From Pedobacter lusitanus (lineage in GTDB: Bacteria > Bacteroidota > Bacteroidia > Sphingobacteriales > Sphingobacteriaceae): 64,000 nucleotides of DNA. The stretch covers positions 2,852,001-2,916,000 of the forward strand of contig NZ_CP157278.1 in assembly GCF_040026395.1 (NCBI RefSeq), read 5' to 3'. The translations under genes and the position numbers were made by a program. This document shows positions 55,603 to 63,732 of this stretch, piece after piece. The number at the start of each line of letters is the position of its first letter. Positions within the stretch are counted from its first letter, which is position 1. A model generated the notes under the pieces. The model did not search any database. It was given only the letters and a program-made list of their open reading frames with translations, and was not told the origin of the DNA.

Positions 55603-55998
55603 TTATCCTACCAGCTTGTTACTCAAACTGATCAGAATTACACACAGGACAAACAGTCCGATCAGCACATATAAATAATCCCGCTCAATCAGGAAGCCGA
55701 AAATTGAAAACACAACCCTGGTCACAGGCGTAAAAATCAGCAGTAATGTACCGAACTGTATAATTGCCTTTCCGTCTAATGCACTCAGTCCCTGAAAGAT
55801 AGCCAGAATCGAAGAATATTTTGTTTTTGAAGGATTAAAAACGCTGTAATCGATAATTTCACGACTGTATCCACTCAGATAAATCAGCCCTCCGATAAAA
55901 ACAATCAGCATCGAAGCGATCACTCCTACACGAAGCAAAGTCCCCAGGATTACCTGTATGTCTTTATCTGCGAAATAATGTTTACCTGTCTGTTTCAT
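55603..55998 (-). CDS. DUF1634 family membrane protein
   Basis: This 131-residue protein has three membrane helices (about 20-42, 78-98 and 107-127) and the family pattern QVILGTLLRVGVIASMLIVFIGGLIYL. DUF1634 proteins are regularly encoded next to TauE/SafE permeases and are assumed to be accessory subunits. Here its start overlaps the permease stop by one base (TAATG). It lies inside the ribosomal supercluster, between rpsJ and rplC, on the same strand. Confidence 0.88.
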   Translation of the reverse strand: MKQTGKHYFADKDIQVILGTLLRVGVIASMLIVFIGGLIYLSGYSREIIDYSVFNPSKTKYSSILAIFQGLSALDGKAIIQFGTLLLIFTPVTRVVFSIFGFLIERDYLYVLIGLFVLCVILISLSNKLVG

Positions 55999-56834
55999 TA
56001 CAATTTTCCCGATAATCCGTTATAAATCATTTGCAGTGCCAGGAAAGTTACCACCACGGCAAATATAATCTTTAGTTTGTCTGTATTTGTTTTCACCAGC
56101 AATTTTGAGCCGACTGTTGCGCCTGTCAGTACACCCAGCGTAACCGGCATAGCTATTCCAGGATCAATCTGACCACGATGCAGATAGACAATTGCACTCG
56201 CTGCAGCGGTCACGCCCATCATAAAATTACTGGTGGTTGTAGATACCTTAAAAGGCAGACGCATGATATTATCCATCGCGACTACTTTTAAAGCCCCGGA
56301 CCCTATCCCAAGTAAACCAGAGATAATACCGGCAATAAACATCATTATAAAGCCGCCTATTACATTATGTACACCGTACTTAACTGTTCCGTCAGCAGTC
56401 GGATAACTGCCGTTTAATTTAAAGAAATTAGCCAGCACGCCTGTCGCTCTGTCATCAGAGTGATCTACTTTTTTCCTGACCATCATCGCCGCAGAGAAAA
56501 GCAGGATACAGCCAAAAATAACAGCTATATAGCCGGGATTGATATAAACAGTAATCACCGCCCCTATGACCGCACTTATCGTGGTTGCAATTTCCAGAAA
56601 CATTCCGATACGGATATTGGTTATCCCTTCTTTAACATAAGCCGCTGCCGACCCCGAGGAAGTTGCAATAACAGAAACAATTGAGGCGCCGATAGCATAA
56701 TGAATATCAACACCCAAAACCAGTGTTAATAAGGGAATTATGATCACTCCGCCACCCAGACCAGTTAAAGAACCGACAAGTCCTGCTAAAAAAGCACCCG
56801 CTAAGACAATAATTGTAAATAGTAATACCGACAT
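55998..56834 (-). CDS. TauE/SafE family sulfite/organosulfonate exporter-like permease
   Basis: This 278-residue integral membrane protein has about eight helices and the two repeated halves of the family (AGAFLAGLVGSLTGLGGGVIIIPLL and MFIAGIISGLLGIGSGALKVVAM). The family moves anions such as sulfite, sulfoacetate or 2-oxo acids; the substrate here is not known. I start it at ATG 56834 because the promoter -7 box lies at 56847-56840, inside the longer TTG-initiated frame. It is coupled to DUF1634 downstream. Confidence 0.88.
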   Translation of the reverse strand: MSVLLFTIIVLAGAFLAGLVGSLTGLGGGVIIIPLLTLVLGVDIHYAIGASIVSVIATSSGSAAAYVKEGITNIRIGMFLEIATTISAVIGAVITVYINPGYIAVIFGCILLFSAAMMVRKKVDHSDDRATGVLANFFKLNGSYPTADGTVKYGVHNVIGGFIMMFIAGIISGLLGIGSGALKVVAMDNIMRLPFKVSTTTSNFMMGVTAAASAIVYLHRGQIDPGIAMPVTLGVLTGATVGSKLLVKTNTDKLKIIFAVVVTFLALQMIYNGLSGKL

Positions 56835-56839
56835 TGAGA

Positions 56840-56868
56840 CAAATATACTATCTACAATCAAAACACAA
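56840..56868 (-). promoter_or_regulatory. Sigma-A type promoter of the TauE/SafE-DUF1634 pair, giving a leaderless mRNA
   Basis: On the minus strand TTG (56868-56866) and TATATTTG (56847-56840) are 18 nt apart. The box ends 5 nt before the ATG at 56834, so transcription should begin at or beside the start codon. Confidence 0.65.
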
Positions 56869-56912
56869 TAAAATTAAAATCTCATTGTTAAATTATAAAT
56901 AATCTATTCCAA

Positions 56913-57536
56913 ATGAACAAATTTTTATTCCCGCTCCTTACCCTTGTGATGATTAACCTGTCTTTTATACAGGCAGGTGCCCAGGTAAAACCACCTGTTG
57001 ACAGTACTAAAACTGATCCGAGCTTAAAAGGCCAGTACGAGTTTATGCTGTCAAAATCAAAAACACTCAATACCTATAAACTGATTAATCCTTACAGGCT
57101 TTCTGCTTTTTATAAAAGTGTTACTGATTCGATCAGAAAAGAACGGAGTACCTATAAAAGTGCCAATGCCAAAGTAGCTGAACAGGCAAAAACAATTGCC
57201 GATCTGAATAATCAGATCAAAGGAAATCAAAGCTCGCTGGCCAGTTCAAACTCAAAGGTAAATGAGATTACCTTTCTGGGAATTTCTTTTGCCAAAGGGA
57301 CTTATAATACGATCGTATGGACGCTGATCATTGTCCTGGCACTGGGCTTTGCCTTTGTCACGATCAGATCTGCCAAAAACATACATGAAGCGAAATACAG
57401 AAGCGGACTTTATGAAGAAATCTCTCAGGAATACCAGGCTTATAAAGTGAAGGCGAATGAGAAAGAAAAGAAATTAGCAAGGGAACTGCAGGATGAACGC
57501 AACAAACTTGACGAATATAAAAGCAGAGGTATCTAA
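56913..57536 (+). CDS. Exported coiled-coil membrane protein of unknown function
   Basis: This 207-residue protein has a signal peptide (about 1-23, ending AGAQ), a periplasmic part with a coiled coil (about 75-115), one membrane helix (about 133-152) and a cytoplasmic coiled coil ending KLARELQDERNKLDEY. Bacteroidota homologues with this layout often carry the label tRNA (guanine-N1)-methyltransferase, which the sequence does not support: no TrmD or TrmK motif is present. It is the only plus-strand gene inside the ribosomal supercluster, divergent from TauE/SafE and convergent with rpsJ. Confidence 0.8.
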   Translation: MNKFLFPLLTLVMINLSFIQAGAQVKPPVDSTKTDPSLKGQYEFMLSKSKTLNTYKLINPYRLSAFYKSVTDSIRKERSTYKSANAKVAEQAKTIADLNNQIKGNQSSLASSNSKVNEITFLGISFAKGTYNTIVWTLIIVLALGFAFVTIRSAKNIHEAKYRSGLYEEISQEYQAYKVKANEKEKKLARELQDERNKLDEYKSRGI

Positions 57537-57565
57537 CTGATCCTCAATCCTAAAATCAAATAAAC

Positions 57566-57599
57566 AAAAAAGGCCTCCGGAAATCCGGAGGCCTTTTTT
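57566..57599. terminator. Bidirectional terminator between the coiled-coil gene and rpsJ
   Basis: AAAAAAGGCCTCCGG and CCGGAGGCCTTTTTT form a perfect stem with a 4-nt loop and runs on both ends. It stops the coiled-coil gene from one side and the rpsL-rpsG-fusA-rpsJ transcript from the other, 20 bp after rpsJ. Confidence 0.93.
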
Positions 57600-57618
57600 G
57601 TTGTAATCTAAAAAAGCA

Positions 57619-57924
57619 TTAAACCTTAATTTCTACTTCAACACCGCTAGGTAATTCAAGTTTCATCAAAGCATCAACAGTTTTAGAGTTAGAGCTATAA
57701 ATATCTAACAAACGTTTGTATGCACATAATTGAAACTGCTCACGTGCTTTTTTGTTCACGTGTGGTGAACGTAAAACAGTGAAGATTTTCTTTTCTGTTG
57801 GCAATGGAATTGGTCCACTAACAACTGCACCCGTAGGCTTTACAGTCTTAACGATTTTCTCAGCAGATTTATCTACTAAGTTGTAATCGTAAGATTTTAA
57901 TTTAATTCTGATTCTTTGGCTCAT
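57619..57924 (-). CDS. rpsJ: 30S ribosomal protein S10 (uS10)
   Basis: uS10 lies in the 30S head and doubles as NusE in transcription antitermination. The 101-residue protein opens [25 protein letters not shown] and contains [34 protein letters not shown]. Normally rplC follows directly, but here a strong terminator and a three-gene insertion come next, so rpsJ ends the first transcript. Confidence 0.97.
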   Translation of the reverse strand: MSQRIRIKLKSYDYNLVDKSAEKIVKTVKPTGAVVSGPIPLPTEKKIFTVLRSPHVNKKAREQFQLCAYKRLLDIYSSNSKTVDALMKLELPSGVEVEIKV

Positions 57925-57940
57925 GTTATTTTTATTTAAA

Positions 57941-57972
57941 GCTGCCTGTTAGAGCTATTAATAACAGGCAGC
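57941..57972 (-). repeat. Intercistronic stem-loop between fusA and rpsJ
   Basis: GCTGCCTGTTA and TAACAGGCAGC form a perfect 11-bp stem with a 10-nt loop. On the minus strand only TTTAAAT follows, so readthrough into rpsJ is expected. It could tune the fusA to rpsJ ratio or mark RNA processing. Confidence 0.78.
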
Positions 57973-57988
57973 CGGTTTATTTTAAAAA

Positions 57989-60103
57989 TTATTCAGCAGA
58001 TTTGATTCTACCTTTAGATTTAGCAATTACCTCATCCATAACGTTTTTAGGAGCTGGTTCGTAGTGATCGAACTCCATAGTAGACGTTGCACGACCTGAA
58101 GTGATAGTACGTAACTGAGTTACATAACCAAACATTTCAGAAAGAGGTACAGTTGCTTTAATTACCTGAGAACCATTACGTGTATCCATACCTAAAAGCT
58201 GACCACGACGACGGTTCATGTCACCGATAACATCACCCATGTTTTCTTCAGGGGTTAAGATTTCGATTTTCATGATTGGCTCCATCAATACCGGGTTACA
58301 TTTAGGTAATGCCTCACGATATGCCATTTTAGCAGCAAGTTCGAAAGATAAAGCATCTGAATCGACAGCGTGGAATGAACCATCAATTAAACGAACTTTC
58401 ATATCAGGAAGTGGGTATCCTGCTAAAACTCCGTTAGTCATTGAAGCTGCAAAACCTTTTTCTACTGAAGGGATAAATTCACGTGGAATTGAACCACCTG
58501 TAATTTCGTTTACGAATTGTAAACCACCTTTTTCGAAATCAGCATCGATTGGAGATATAACAACCTGGATATCCGCGAATTTACCACGACCACCTGATTG
58601 TTTTTTATAAGTTTCACGGTGTTGAACAGTACCATTGATTGCTTCTTTGTAAGCAACCTGTGGTGCTCCCTGGTTAACCTCAACCTTAAACTCACGTTTA
58701 AGACGGTCAATCAGGATGTCTAAGTGAAGCTCACCCATACCAGAGATTACAGTCTGACCAGTTTCCTCATCAGTTTGAACTCTGAACGTAGGATCTTCTT
58801 CAGCCAGTTTAGATAAGCCCATACCTAATTTATCGATATCAGCCTGAGTTTTAGGCTCAATAGCTAATCCGATAACCGGCTCAGGGAATACCATTGACTC
58901 CAGAACGATTGGGTTTTTCTCTTCACAAAGTGTATCACCTGTTTTAATATCCTTGAAACCTACAACCGCAGCAATATCACCAGCTCCAACATTAGGAATC
59001 GGGTTTTGCTTGTTTGCGTGCATCTGGAAGATACGGGAGATACGCTCTTTGTTTTCAGAACGTGCATTATAAATGTATGAACCTGCTTCTAAGTTACCTG
59101 AATATACACGGATGAAACATAAACGACCAACGAAAGGATCTGTTGCAATTTTAAATGCTAAAGCTGCAAAAGGCTCTGCTTCACTTGGTTTACGTAAAAT
59201 TTCTTCACCAGTATTAGGGTTAGTACCAACAATACCTTCTGAATCCATTGGTGAAGGCAATAATTCCATCACATAGTCCAGCATAGTTTGTACACCTTTG
59301 TTTTTGAAAGATGAACCACAAACCATAGGCACAATTGTAGCATCTAAAACTGCTTTACGTAAAGCGTCTAAGATTTCACGTTCAGTAATTGAGTTTGGAT
59401 CTTCGAAGAATTTCTCCATCAAAGTCTCATCGTAATCAGCAACTGATTCCAATAATTTTTCTCTCCACTCAGCAACCTCATCAATCATATCCTCAGGAAT
59501 TGGCACTTCAGTAAAGGTCATACCTTTATCATGCTCATTCCAAACGATACCACGGTTGTTGATTAAATCAACCACACCTGTGAAGTTATCTTCAGAACCG
59601 ATTGGTAATTGTAATGGAACTGCATTACTTCCCAACATACTTTTAACCTGTCCGACAACTTTCAGGAAGTCTGCACCTGAACGGTCCATCTTGTTAACGA
59701 AACCAATACGGGCAACGTTGTAGTTGTTAGCTAATCTCCAGTTAGTTTCAGATTGAGGCTCAACACCATCAACCGCAGAAAATAAGAATACCAAACCATC
59801 TAATACACGCAGTGAACGGTTTACCTCAACGGTAAAATCCACGTGACCCGGTGTATCAATGATGTTAATATGGTAATCCTGTCCTCTGTATTTCCAACCA
59901 ACAGTAGTAGCGGCAGAAGTAATAGTGATACCACGTTCCTGCTCCTGTGCCATCCAGTCCATTGTTGCAGCACCTTCGTGCACTTCACCAATTTTGTGAC
60001 TAACACCAGCATAATAAAGGATACGCTCTGTTGTAGTGGTTTTACCAGCATCAATGTGCGCAGCAATACCAATGTTTCTTGTAAATCTTAAATCTCTAGA
60101 CAT
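57989..60103 (-). CDS. fusA: Elongation factor G
   Basis: EF-G is the translocation GTPase. The 704-residue protein has G1 [15 protein letters not shown], the switch I region RGITITSA, G3 DTPGH, G4 NKMD and the five-domain length expected. The histidine-bearing tip loop of domain IV lies in the region around [14 protein letters not shown] and domain V ends [10 protein letters not shown]. The tuf gene does not follow, as is usual for Bacteroidota. It lies 16 bp after rpsG. Confidence 0.98.
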   Translation of the reverse strand: MSRDLRFTRNIGIAAHIDAGKTTTTERILYYAGVSHKIGEVHEGAATMDWMAQEQERGITITSAATTVGWKYRGQDYHINIIDTPGHVDFTVEVNRSLRVLDGLVFLFSAVDGVEPQSETNWRLANNYNVARIGFVNKMDRSGADFLKVVGQVKSMLGSNAVPLQLPIGSEDNFTGVVDLINNRGIVWNEHDKGMTFTEVPIPEDMIDEVAEWREKLLESVADYDETLMEKFFEDPNSITEREILDALRKAVLDATIVPMVCGSSFKNKGVQTMLDYVMELLPSPMDSEGIVGTNPNTGEEILRKPSEAEPFAALAFKIATDPFVGRLCFIRVYSGNLEAGSYIYNARSENKERISRIFQMHANKQNPIPNVGAGDIAAVVGFKDIKTGDTLCEEKNPIVLESMVFPEPVIGLAIEPKTQADIDKLGMGLSKLAEEDPTFRVQTDEETGQTVISGMGELHLDILIDRLKREFKVEVNQGAPQVAYKEAINGTVQHRETYKKQSGGRGKFADIQVVISPIDADFEKGGLQFVNEITGGSIPREFIPSVEKGFAASMTNGVLAGYPLPDMKVRLIDGSFHAVDSDALSFELAAKMAYREALPKCNPVLMEPIMKIEILTPEENMGDVIGDMNRRRGQLLGMDTRNGSQVIKATVPLSEMFGYVTQLRTITSGRATSTMEFDHYEPAPKNVMDEVIAKSKGRIKSAE

Positions 60104-60119
60104 CTTATGTTTTCAATAA

Positions 60120-60587
60120 TTAAAAACGGAAATGTGAGAACGCTTTGTTGGCTTCAGCCATTTTGTGCGTATCTTCTTTCTTTTTCACTGCAGCGCCTTC
60201 ACCTTTAGCAGCTGAAACGATTTCTCCTGCTAATTTTTCTTTCATGGTTTTTTCACCACGTCTGCGTGCATAAGAAATTAACCATTTCATGCCTAAAGCA
60301 ATTTTACGGTCAGGACGAACTTCTGTAGGAACCTGGAAGTTAGCACCACCTACACGGCGTGACTTAACCTCTACTGCAGGCATTACATTAGTTAAAGCAC
60401 GTTTCCATACTTCTAATCCGTTTTCACCAGCTTTTTTCTCAGCTAATTCTACTGCATCATAAAAAATAGAATATGCGATAGATTTTTTTCCATCGTACAT
60501 CATATTGTTTACAAATCTCGTCACCTGAACATCGTTAAATTTTGGATCAGGAAGGATAATTCTCTTTTTTGGTTTTGACTTTCTCAT
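60120..60587 (-). CDS. rpsG: 30S ribosomal protein S7 (uS7)
   Basis: uS7 nucleates the 30S head and contacts mRNA at the E site. The 155-residue protein opens [20 protein letters not shown] and contains [16 protein letters not shown] and the [29 protein letters not shown] hairpin. A strong Shine-Dalgarno sequence (AGGAGG) lies 8 nt before its ATG. Confidence 0.97.
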   Translation of the reverse strand: MRKSKPKKRIILPDPKFNDVQVTRFVNNMMYDGKKSIAYSIFYDAVELAEKKAGENGLEVWKRALTNVMPAVEVKSRRVGGANFQVPTEVRPDRKIALGMKWLISYARRRGEKTMKEKLAGEIVSAAKGEGAAVKKKEDTHKMAEANKAFSHFRF

Positions 60588-60603
60588 TTTCTGTTCCTCC
60601 TAA

Positions 60604-61017
60604 TTATTTCTTTTTACCTTTTGTTGGTGCGGCAGCTACTTGTCCTGGTTTAGGGCGTTTAGTACCGTATTTTGAACGACGTTGGTTACGACCAGCAACA
60701 CCTGAAGTATCTAATGCTCCACGGATGATGTGATAACGTACACCTGGTAAATCTTTAACACGACCACCACGGATCAATACGATAGAGTGCTCCTGTAAGT
60801 TGTGACCTTCTCCAGGAATATAAGCGTTAACTTCTTTTCCATTGGTCAAACGTACACGCGCTACTTTACGCATTGCTGAGTTTGGTTTTTTAGGGGTAGT
60901 GGTATATACACGTGTACATACACCTCTTCGCTGTGGACAACTGTCCAACGCCGGAGACTTACTCTTGAACTCCAGTGCTACTCTACCTTTTCTAACTAAT
61001 TGTTGAATGGTTGGCAT
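60604..61017 (-). CDS. rpsL: 30S ribosomal protein S12 (uS12)
   Basis: uS12 guards decoding accuracy at the A site. The 137-residue protein opens [24 protein letters not shown]. It carries wild-type lysines in TTPKKPNSA and [13 protein letters not shown], the two sites where streptomycin-resistance changes occur. The tail ends in a basic [18 protein letters not shown]. It is the first gene of the cluster. Confidence 0.97.
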   Translation of the reverse strand: MPTIQQLVRKGRVALEFKSKSPALDSCPQRRGVCTRVYTTTPKKPNSAMRKVARVRLTNGKEVNAYIPGEGHNLQEHSIVLIRGGRVKDLPGVRYHIIRGALDTSGVAGRNQRRSKYGTKRPKPGQVAAAPTKGKKK

Positions 61018-61056
61018 TGTTTTTTTGTTTTTTCTATATTGTTATTAAAAACTTTA

Positions 61057-61105
61057 CCCCTCAATAAGGGACTGCAAAGGTATGACAATACATTTTATAA
61101 ATCAA
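61057..61105 (-). promoter_or_regulatory. Sigma-A type promoter and 5'-terminal hairpin of the rpsL operon
   Basis: On the minus strand TTG (61105-61103) and TACCTTTG (61082-61075) are 20 nt apart. Five nucleotides after the box the sequence CCCT-TATTG-AGGG (61070-61058) forms a small hairpin at the very start of the transcript. The rplC promoter has the same arrangement at the same offset. Confidence 0.7.
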
Positions 61106-61234
61106 GGGGTTAACTCAAATTTAATCCCATTGAAACATAAAAAAACGAAAACACAGACTTACAGGCTGTTTGCGGGATACAGAATGTTATTTACCGCCGG
61201 CAAAAGACGCTAAGGCATAACACCTGAAAACAGC

Positions 61235-61456
61235 TTAATGGAAAGTATTCAGATAAAGTTTTTCTACTTTTTTTCTTGCCCACTCTGTCTTTCTTAAAAA
61301 AGTCAGACTGGATTTCAGACTCGGGTCATTATTGAAACAGGCAATCTTAATCAGCGCACCCAGCTCAGGCCACCCATAGTGCCAGACCAGTTGTTTGAGT
61401 ATAAACTCCAATGTTTTCCCGTGCAGCGGGTTGTTAATCTGTTTCTCTTCTGCCAT
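61235..61456 (-). CDS. VF530 family (DUF2132) small protein
   Basis: This 73-residue protein shows [26 protein letters not shown] and [29 protein letters not shown], the complete VF530/DUF2132 pattern. A structure of a family member shows a small helical fold and DNA binding has been proposed, but the biological role is unknown. The gene is single, downstream of nothing in the same direction, and divergent from the DUF2027 gene across a repeat-bearing spacer. Confidence 0.9.
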   Translation of the reverse strand: MAEEKQINNPLHGKTLEFILKQLVWHYGWPELGALIKIACFNNDPSLKSSLTFLRKTEWARKKVEKLYLNTFH

Positions 61457-61508
61457 AAAATTTCACTGTGCAGGCAAAGATAGAAAGAAAGCCGGATAAA
61501 GTCGCTAT

Positions 61509-61596
61509 GAGTCCACCCCGAGTCCACAATGAGTCCACGTCGAGTCCACCTTTTTCCATAAAAACGTGGACTCACTATGGAGCTGCTATGGAACTG
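61509..61596. repeat. Helically phased 11-bp repeat array
   Basis: GAGTCCAC occurs four times with exact 11-bp spacing (61509, 61520, 61531, 61542). The variable trinucleotides give an alternating ATGAGTCCAC / CGAGTCCAC pattern, so there is a 22-bp higher order. An inverted copy GTGGACTC follows at 61566-61573; its extended form ACGTGGACTCA pairs perfectly with the third unit (61530-61540). Two further 11-bp units, CTATGGAGCTG and CTATGGAACTG, lie at 61575-61596. The array sits between two divergent genes. Confidence 0.9.
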
Positions 61597-61724
61597 ATCT
61601 GCACACTCACCCAGGTTAGCCGCATGACATCCCCTGATCAATCCCTCCTCCCGGTCTCCATTATTCTATATATTTCCTTAGGTTTGTATAGAATAGCATA
61701 CCGATTCCACTAAAAGAAAATTAT

Positions 61725-62369
61725 ATGAACTTTAACTTAGGAGATTTCGTCCGTTTTGTTGACGAAAATATAGAGGGTTATATTACCCGGATAATTGACA
61801 AGGACACTATTGGCGTTACTGATTCAAATGACTTTGAAATTCCTGTGCAGGCTTCAAAAGTAACTTTGGTACATGGTGAAATTCCTGATGAAAACACCGT
61901 AGTTTCCAACCGTCAGCCAGTAGCTGCCCCGGTTGCTGAATTTATCAGAGAAGGCGTATATCTGGGTCTGGTTACCGATCAGCACAGTACAGCAGTTGCA
62001 CATTTCAATTTACTTAACGAAACGTCTTTCCAGTTACTGGCTACTTTAACGACAGAAAAAGGCGGGAACTATAAAGGTGAATTTGCAGCAGTTATACCTG
62101 CACACAGTGCAAAAAAGATTTTCTCAGCCAATCTCGGAGATATACAACTGTGGCCAAAATTCAATATTGAAATACTGTTCTCTACCGCAGCCAACATTGA
62201 ACCTCCCGCACCTTTGACCTATCGTGAAAACATCAAAGGAAAAGATCTTTCTGTAGCCAAGGTGGAAATTGCTTTACTGAAACAAAAAGGCTGGTTAATC
62301 AGACTGGATGAGCCTGCACCGCTAATAGATGCACAAAAATTAAAAGAAAGTTTTTTTAAAGCCCGTTAA
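61725..62369 (+). CDS. DUF2027 family protein lacking an Smr domain
   Basis: This 214-residue protein opens with LGDFVRFVDENIEGYITRIIDKDTIGVTDSNDFEIPVQASKVTLVHG, the N-terminal DUF2027 pattern of Bacteroidota proteins that normally continue into a C-terminal Smr (MutS2-like endonuclease) domain of about 80 residues. The middle (about 75-200) is the usual beta-rich second part, but the protein ends at LIDAQKLKESFFKAR with no Smr segment, and the next gene does not supply one. It may be a natural short form or a truncated paralogue. It is 31 bp from the MscS-type gene and probably cotranscribed. Confidence 0.78.
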   Translation: MNFNLGDFVRFVDENIEGYITRIIDKDTIGVTDSNDFEIPVQASKVTLVHGEIPDENTVVSNRQPVAAPVAEFIREGVYLGLVTDQHSTAVAHFNLLNETSFQLLATLTTEKGGNYKGEFAAVIPAHSAKKIFSANLGDIQLWPKFNIEILFSTAANIEPPAPLTYRENIKGKDLSVAKVEIALLKQKGWLIRLDEPAPLIDAQKLKESFFKAR

Positions 62370-62400
62370 GTACAGCCATCCGGAATATTGAAGAATCTGA

Positions 62401-63732
62401 ATGAGAGAATTTAAATTTACCCATACTTTAAACACGAGCAGCCGCTGGACTTATGATTTGCTGGTTAAATGGGGCGTGCCCGAAGATCTGGCAGCTTTTG
62501 TCAATCTTTTCCTGCTCCTTTTTGCCCTGATCGGAATTGTTTATGTTTTTCATTATGTAGTAAGACGGATACTCCGGATTGCATTAATCCGTTTTAGTAA
62601 ACGTTCAAAATTTAAATTCTTTCATCATTTACTCAATAACCGGTTCCCGCATTTCCTGGCTCAGTGCGCTCCGCTGATACTGGTTAATGCAGTCATTCCG
62701 ACTCTGTTTTCAGATTTCCCGGATATGATCAAACCGATGAATGCCATTACTGATGTTTATATGGTATTTATTGTGATCTGGATGCTGATGGCACTGATTA
62801 AAGCCAGCGGCGATGACCTGCGGACTAAATCCACTTTCCGGGAAAAACCGATAGACAGCTATATACAGGTGATCAGGATGATCCTCTATCTGATGGGGGC
62901 TGTAGTTATATTTTCGCATTTAACCGGACAATCTCCAATTGCATTTTTTACGGCAATGGGTGCCATTTCGGCTGTATTACTATTGATGTTTAAGGATACT
63001 ATCATGGGTTTTGTGGCCAGTATACAGGTAACGGCCAATGATACGGTAAGAATTGGCGACTGGATCACGATGACAAAATACGGGGCCGACGGAGATGTTA
63101 TTGCCATTAACCTGACTACAGTTAAAGTACAGAACTTCGATAAAACCATCACCACTATTCCTACCTATTCGCTGATTTCAGATTCTTTTCAGAACTGGCG
63201 TGGGATGAGCGAGGCCGGTGGCAGAAGAATCAAAAGAGCCATTCTGATTAAACAGGCAACCATCCGGTTTATCACTCCTGCAGAAGTAGAAGAATTCAAA
63301 AAAATTCAGTCTCTGACCAGTTATATTGAACACCGGCAAAAAGACATTGATAAAAACAATGAACGTTTAGGTATAGACAAATCACTTTTAATCAATGGCA
63401 GAAACCTGACCAATGCCGGGCTTTACAGAAAGTATATTGATAATTATCTGAACAGCCATTCGGGCACGCATAAAAAAATGACGATGATGGTCAGACATCT
63501 TGCCCCTACACCCAATGGTTTACCCATTGAGCTTTATGCCTTTACCAGCACGACAAAATGGGCCGACTACGAATACATCATGGCCGATATTTTTGACCAT
63601 ATGATTGCAGCCGCCCGTTATTTTGACCTGCAGATTTACGAAACTGAGGCTTCAGGAGACACCACCACCATTAGCTTTAATGATCCTTTAACAGTCAGCC
63701 GTCAACCGGTTTCAAATCCGGCTAAACTTTAA
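62401..63732 (+). CDS. MscS-family mechanosensitive ion channel (YbdG-like)
   Basis: The 443-residue protein has five predicted membrane helices (about 34-55, 85-105, 118-137, 153-172 and 178-200). The MscS core has a pore-helix region ISAVLLLMFKDTIMGFVASIQV and the beta-domain ANDTVRIGDWITM, followed by NFDKTITTIPTYSLISDSFQNW. A large cytoplasmic domain with an insertion (about 285-345) resembles the miniconductance-type YbdG channels that release solutes on osmotic downshift. It follows the DUF2027 gene and overlaps the convergent ligase gene by 4 bp. Confidence 0.9.
   Translation: MREFKFTHTLNTSSRWTYDLLVKWGVPEDLAAFVNLFLLLFALIGIVYVFHYVVRRILRIALIRFSKRSKFKFFHHLLNNRFPHFLAQCAPLILVNAVIPTLFSDFPDMIKPMNAITDVYMVFIVIWMLMALIKASGDDLRTKSTFREKPIDSYIQVIRMILYLMGAVVIFSHLTGQSPIAFFTAMGAISAVLLLMFKDTIMGFVASIQVTANDTVRIGDWITMTKYGADGDVIAINLTTVKVQNFDKTITTIPTYSLISDSFQNWRGMSEAGGRRIKRAILIKQATIRFITPAEVEEFKKIQSLTSYIEHRQKDIDKNNERLGIDKSLLINGRNLTNAGLYRKYIDNYLNSHSGTHKKMTMMVRHLAPTPNGLPIELYAFTSTTKWADYEYIMADIFDHMIAAARYFDLQIYETEASGDTTTISFNDPLTVSRQPVSNPAKL

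Noticed and set aside
56913..57536. tRNA (guanine-N1)-methyltransferase
   Set aside because: No methyltransferase motif; it is a signal peptide and coiled-coil membrane protein.
61509..61573. Possible CRISPR or CRISPR-like array
   Set aside because: Repeats are 8 bp and spacers 3 bp, far below CRISPR dimensions, with no cas genes nearby.
61351..61641. Minus-strand open frame of 96 codons over VF530 and the repeats
   Set aside because: It overlaps the VF530 gene in another frame; VF530 has a full family match and this frame has none.
61468..61713. Open frame of 81 codons across the phased repeats
   Set aside because: Its first half is the 11-bp repeat array translated, composition is unlike a protein, and it has no ribosome-binding site.
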